Shown: piece after piece, positions 44,831 through 46,271 of the stretch | Layout of the letters: each line of letters starts with the position of its first letter | Position numbering within the stretch: position 1 is the stretch's first letter | Assembly (NCBI RefSeq): GCF_902859725.1 | Contig: NZ_CADIJP010000030.1 | Coordinates: 1 to 46,271 of the forward strand | DNA: 46,271 nt | Source of the DNA: Achromobacter mucicolens | Lineage (GTDB): Bacteria; Pseudomonadota; Gammaproteobacteria; Burkholderiales; Burkholderiaceae_B | Reading direction: 5' to 3' | Made by a program: the position numbers and the translations under genes | The notes under the pieces: model-generated | Told to the model about the DNA's origin: nothing | Seen by the model: only the letters and a program-made list of their open reading frames with translations | The model's database searches: none

Positions 44831-44873
44831 AGGCAAAGGGCGTACGGCGTACGTCCCTGCCTTTGGATTGTCG
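44831..44873 (+). other. Hairpin after the SWIB-domain gene
   Basis: AGGCAAAGGGCGTAC and GTACGTCCCTGCCTTT form an imperfect stem with a GGC loop starting a few bases after the stop codon. The 3' side ends in CTTTGG without a true T tract, so termination is plausible but not certain. Confidence 0.5.
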
Positions 44874-45330
44874 CGACGCCCTGGCTTCAGGCCGGGCGAG
44901 CTCGACGCCACCAAGCAAGTCCCCTCGCAGTACCTCATCGCCACGTTCGTGGACATTCCCACTTGATTGAAAAGCCAGTTCGCCTGGTCTGACGTGCCGC
45001 TGCATGCCTGCACGCCGCGCTTCCTTACCCGCGTCAGCAACTGCACTCATGCCGCACGTCGACAGACACACGAGGCGCCCCTGAACGCGCTACACGACGC
45101 CCTCGTCGACCGCGAGGCCAGGCCGCGCGGGCGCACCGCCCGCCATCGTGTCACGCCGGTGCCCGCAGCTATCCCGCATGGCATGCTTTGATACTGCGTC
45201 ACATCGAAGCTCGACGCACCCACGACAACGACACCTCAACGGCATCTCAACGACGTATCCACAGCCTTGCCGGTGATCGCGCCCTGCAGGCGGGCTGCTG
45301 GTGGGCATCACCCCACACGTTCATGCCATG
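44874..45330. other. 457-bp stretch without a recognisable gene
   Basis: No frame here has a plausible start with ribosome binding site, a known motif, or a long enough length in either strand. Short direct repeats such as CTCAACG are present near 45237-45253. It could be a decayed gene or an untranslated region; I see nothing that supports a specific call. Confidence 0.4.
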
Positions 45331-45359
45331 CAAAAAGGCCGGCATCGCTGCCGGCCTTT
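45329..45359 (-). terminator. Terminator of the small membrane protein gene (bidirectional stem)
   Basis: Perfect 10-bp stem AAAGGCCGGC-ATCGCT-GCCGGCCTTT (45334-45359). In the minus direction it continues TTTGCATG, giving five T residues; it lies 20 nt after the stop codon of the gene at 45379. Confidence 0.85.
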
Positions 45360-45378
45360 CCGAGGGTAATACCAGGAC

Positions 45379-45744
45379 TCACGCGTAAGACGTGGGCGCG
45401 CCACCTTCCAGCAACGACAGCCAGCCACGAATCAGGCGATAGAGCACCCACACGATGGTTGCCGCCACGCCGATCCATCCGATGAAGATGAGGGTCGCGA
45501 TCCCGCTGATGGCCAGCCACAGCAACGCCCACCAGAACGTACGCAGAAGCCAGTCAAAATGAGCGGCGTAGACGGTGCCTGCGGCGTCCGATCGCTTGAG
45601 ATACATGAGCACGACGGCCGCAATCGTGGCGATGCCCAGAAATCCACTCGTCAGAAAGCCCAAGGCATACAAGCCATAGGCCACGTGGGTCAACGTGCGA
45701 AGGTCCAATGTCGTACCGGGCACGGGGGTCTGGGGTTCACTCAC
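45379..45744 (-). CDS. Small predicted inner-membrane protein (COG3671/DUF4870-like)
   Basis: Protein of 121 residues with three or four hydrophobic helices: about 18-42 (HVAYGLYALGFLTSGFLGIA), a short basic loop LKRSDAAGTVYAAHFDWLLR, then FWWALLWLAISGIATLIFIG and WIGVAATIVWVLYRLIRGWL. The layout with the HFDWLLRTFWW segment and a C-terminal LYRLIRGWLSLLEG matches a family of uncharacterised bacterial membrane proteins. No catalytic residues are evident and function is unknown. The start is taken as GTG 45744 with GGAG about 9 nt upstream; a TTG at 45774 would add 10 residues. A strong terminator follows. Confidence 0.82.
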   Translation of the reverse strand: MSEPQTPVPGTTLDLRTLTHVAYGLYALGFLTSGFLGIATIAAVVLMYLKRSDAAGTVYAAHFDWLLRTFWWALLWLAISGIATLIFIGWIGVAATIVWVLYRLIRGWLSLLEGGAPTSYA

Positions 45745-45859
45745 GATAACGCTCCAACGAATTGACTCGAACAATCTTACCGCACAAAGCCACCCCGCCC
45801 ACGGCCGTTGTTATTTGGGCACATCCAACATTGGCGCGGCTCGCAGGCCAACTGGAGTG

Positions 45860-45897
45860 CCAAAGACAAAGCCCCACCGGATACCGGTGGGGCTTTG
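45860..45897 (-). terminator. Terminator of the first 5S rRNA gene
   Basis: Perfect 14-bp stem CAAAGCCCCACCGG-ATA-CCGGTGGGGCTTTG (45867-45897), followed on the minus strand by TCTTTGG. It starts 10 nt after the 3' end of the 5S gene at 45907-46020. Confidence 0.88.
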
Positions 45898-45906
45898 AGG
45901 ATAAGA

Positions 45907-46020
45907 GCTTGACGATGACCTACTTTCACAGACGTCCGTCCACTATCATCGGCGCAAAGGCGTTTCACTGTCCTGTTCGGGATGGGAAGGAGTGGGACCA
46001 CCTTGCTATGGTCGTCAAGC
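45907..46020 (-). rRNA. rrf: 5S ribosomal RNA (complete copy)
   Basis: Complete 5S rRNA of about 114 nt on the minus strand. The terminal helix pairs GCTTGACG at the 5' end (46020-46013) with CGTCAAGC at the 3' end (45914-45907). Conserved internal segments are CCATAGCAAGGTGGTCCCAC, CTTCCCATCCCGAACAGGAC, GTGAAACGCC and GATGATAGTGG. Mature ends are estimated from the helix. It lies downstream of another 5S copy in the same orientation, each with its own terminator. Confidence 0.95.
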
Positions 46021-46165
46021 GTAACTGCTTGAGCAGTTGACACAACGGTCAACCGTTCGAATCTGGGGTACCGCAACGCGAACCTGACGCCCGCTTGTAC
46101 TAAAGGGTTCGCAGCTCTCGCCGCAACCAACCTCTTGCCGCAACCGGCAGGGCTCTCACTAAAGA
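46021..46165 (-). other. Spacer between the tandem 5S genes
   Basis: About 145 bp that does not code for protein. It has two small stems next to the downstream 5S: AACTGCT-TG-AGCAGTT (46023-46038) and GTTGAC-N6-GTCAAC, likely processing signals. These resemble a 23S-5S type spacer, suggesting that the duplicated unit included part of the normal spacer. Confidence 0.5.
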
Positions 46166-46198
46166 CAAAACCCCGCAGGGGATACCTGCGGGGTTTTG
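46160..46198 (-). terminator. Terminator of the upstream 5S rRNA gene
   Basis: Perfect 14-bp stem CAAAACCCCGCAGG (46166-46179) with CCTGCGGGGTTTTG (46185-46198), 5-nt loop, followed on the minus strand by TCTTTAG. Its design parallels the other 5S terminator but the stem sequence differs. Confidence 0.88.
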
Positions 46199-46208
46199 AG
46201 CAATAAAA

Positions 46209-46271
46209 GCCTGACGATGACCTACTTTCACAGACGTCCGTCCACTATCATCGGCGCAAAGGCGTTTCACT
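46209..46271 (-). rRNA. rrf: 5S ribosomal RNA (second copy, cut by window edge)
   Basis: The 3' 63 nt of a second 5S rRNA gene on the minus strand. It is identical to the matching part of the copy at 45907-46020 apart from one base in the terminal helix (C at 46211 against T at 45909). The 5' part and presumably the 23S, tRNA and 16S genes lie beyond the right edge. Confidence 0.93.

Noticed and set aside
44874-45330. Several 60-90 codon frames in the gap after the SWIB gene
   Set aside because: No ribosome binding sites, no motifs and compositions typical of random GC-rich frames on both strands.
46055-46063. GTTCGAATC in the 5S-5S spacer, which resembles a tRNA T-arm
   Set aside because: No acceptor, D or anticodon arms can be built around it; it is likely part of the rRNA spacer.

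Overview
The window looks like the chromosome of a high-GC betaproteobacterium of the Alcaligenaceae, close to Bordetella or Achromobacter. This is inferred from the gene content: a complete dcw cluster with murE and murF fused into one 951-codon gene (a fusion known from Bordetella), a Bug/TctC solute receptor, PagP, DciA, and the order ftsZ-lpxC-dciA-M23 peptidase-secA. I could not run a search, so the genus is an inference.

Left part (1-16,300) is metabolic and regulatory. It holds the start of mnmC (cut by the window edge), a divergent inositol-monophosphatase-family gene, an acyl-CoA ligase, an M20 amidohydrolase, a LysR regulator divergent from a YeiH-type exporter across an AT-rich, palindrome-rich promoter, a YciA-type thioesterase, mgtE, pagP, chaC, an SDR-lrp pair, and a three-gene unit gntR - Bug receptor - ThDP-dependent enzyme that looks like an inducible uptake/catabolic operon. 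A VOC-family gene follows.

Middle part (16,300-39,400) is the cell-envelope and division block, nearly all on the minus strand. Read in transcription order it is mraZ, rsmH, ftsL, ftsI, murE-murF, mraY, murD, ftsW, murG, murC, ddl, ftsQ, ftsA, ftsZ, lpxC, then (with dciA on the opposite strand) an M23 peptidase and secA. Most junctions from rsmH to ddl overlap by 1-11 nt. The murD-ftsW junction is the exception: a 20-codon frame bridges it with a 4-nt ATGA overlap at each end. Upstream of mraZ there are four GTGGG-like boxes at an exact 10-bp period, the expected MraZ autorepression operator, overlapping a plausible promoter. Together these genes make UDP-MurNAc-pentapeptide and lipid II, insert septal peptidoglycan, assemble the Z ring, start lipid A synthesis and export protein.

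Right part (39,400-46,271) has the RNase P RNA gene (minus), insulated from the dcw promoter by a strong terminator. Then come the ABC-F ATPase uup, pyrC with a second M20 amidohydrolase upstream, a small SWIB-domain protein with its own promoter, about 450 bp with no recognisable gene, a small membrane protein, and two tandem 5S rRNA genes, each with its own 14-bp-stem terminator. The second 5S is cut by the window edge and marks the end of an rRNA operon lying to the right.

I see no insertion sequences, prophage, CRISPR or other obvious mobile DNA, and no wholly new system. The most unusual items are the translational relay frame at murD-ftsW, the tandem 5S genes, the MraZ operator array, the SDR lacking its catalytic Tyr/Lys, and several strong palindromes in the yeiH, chaC, pagP, gntR and lpxC control regions.
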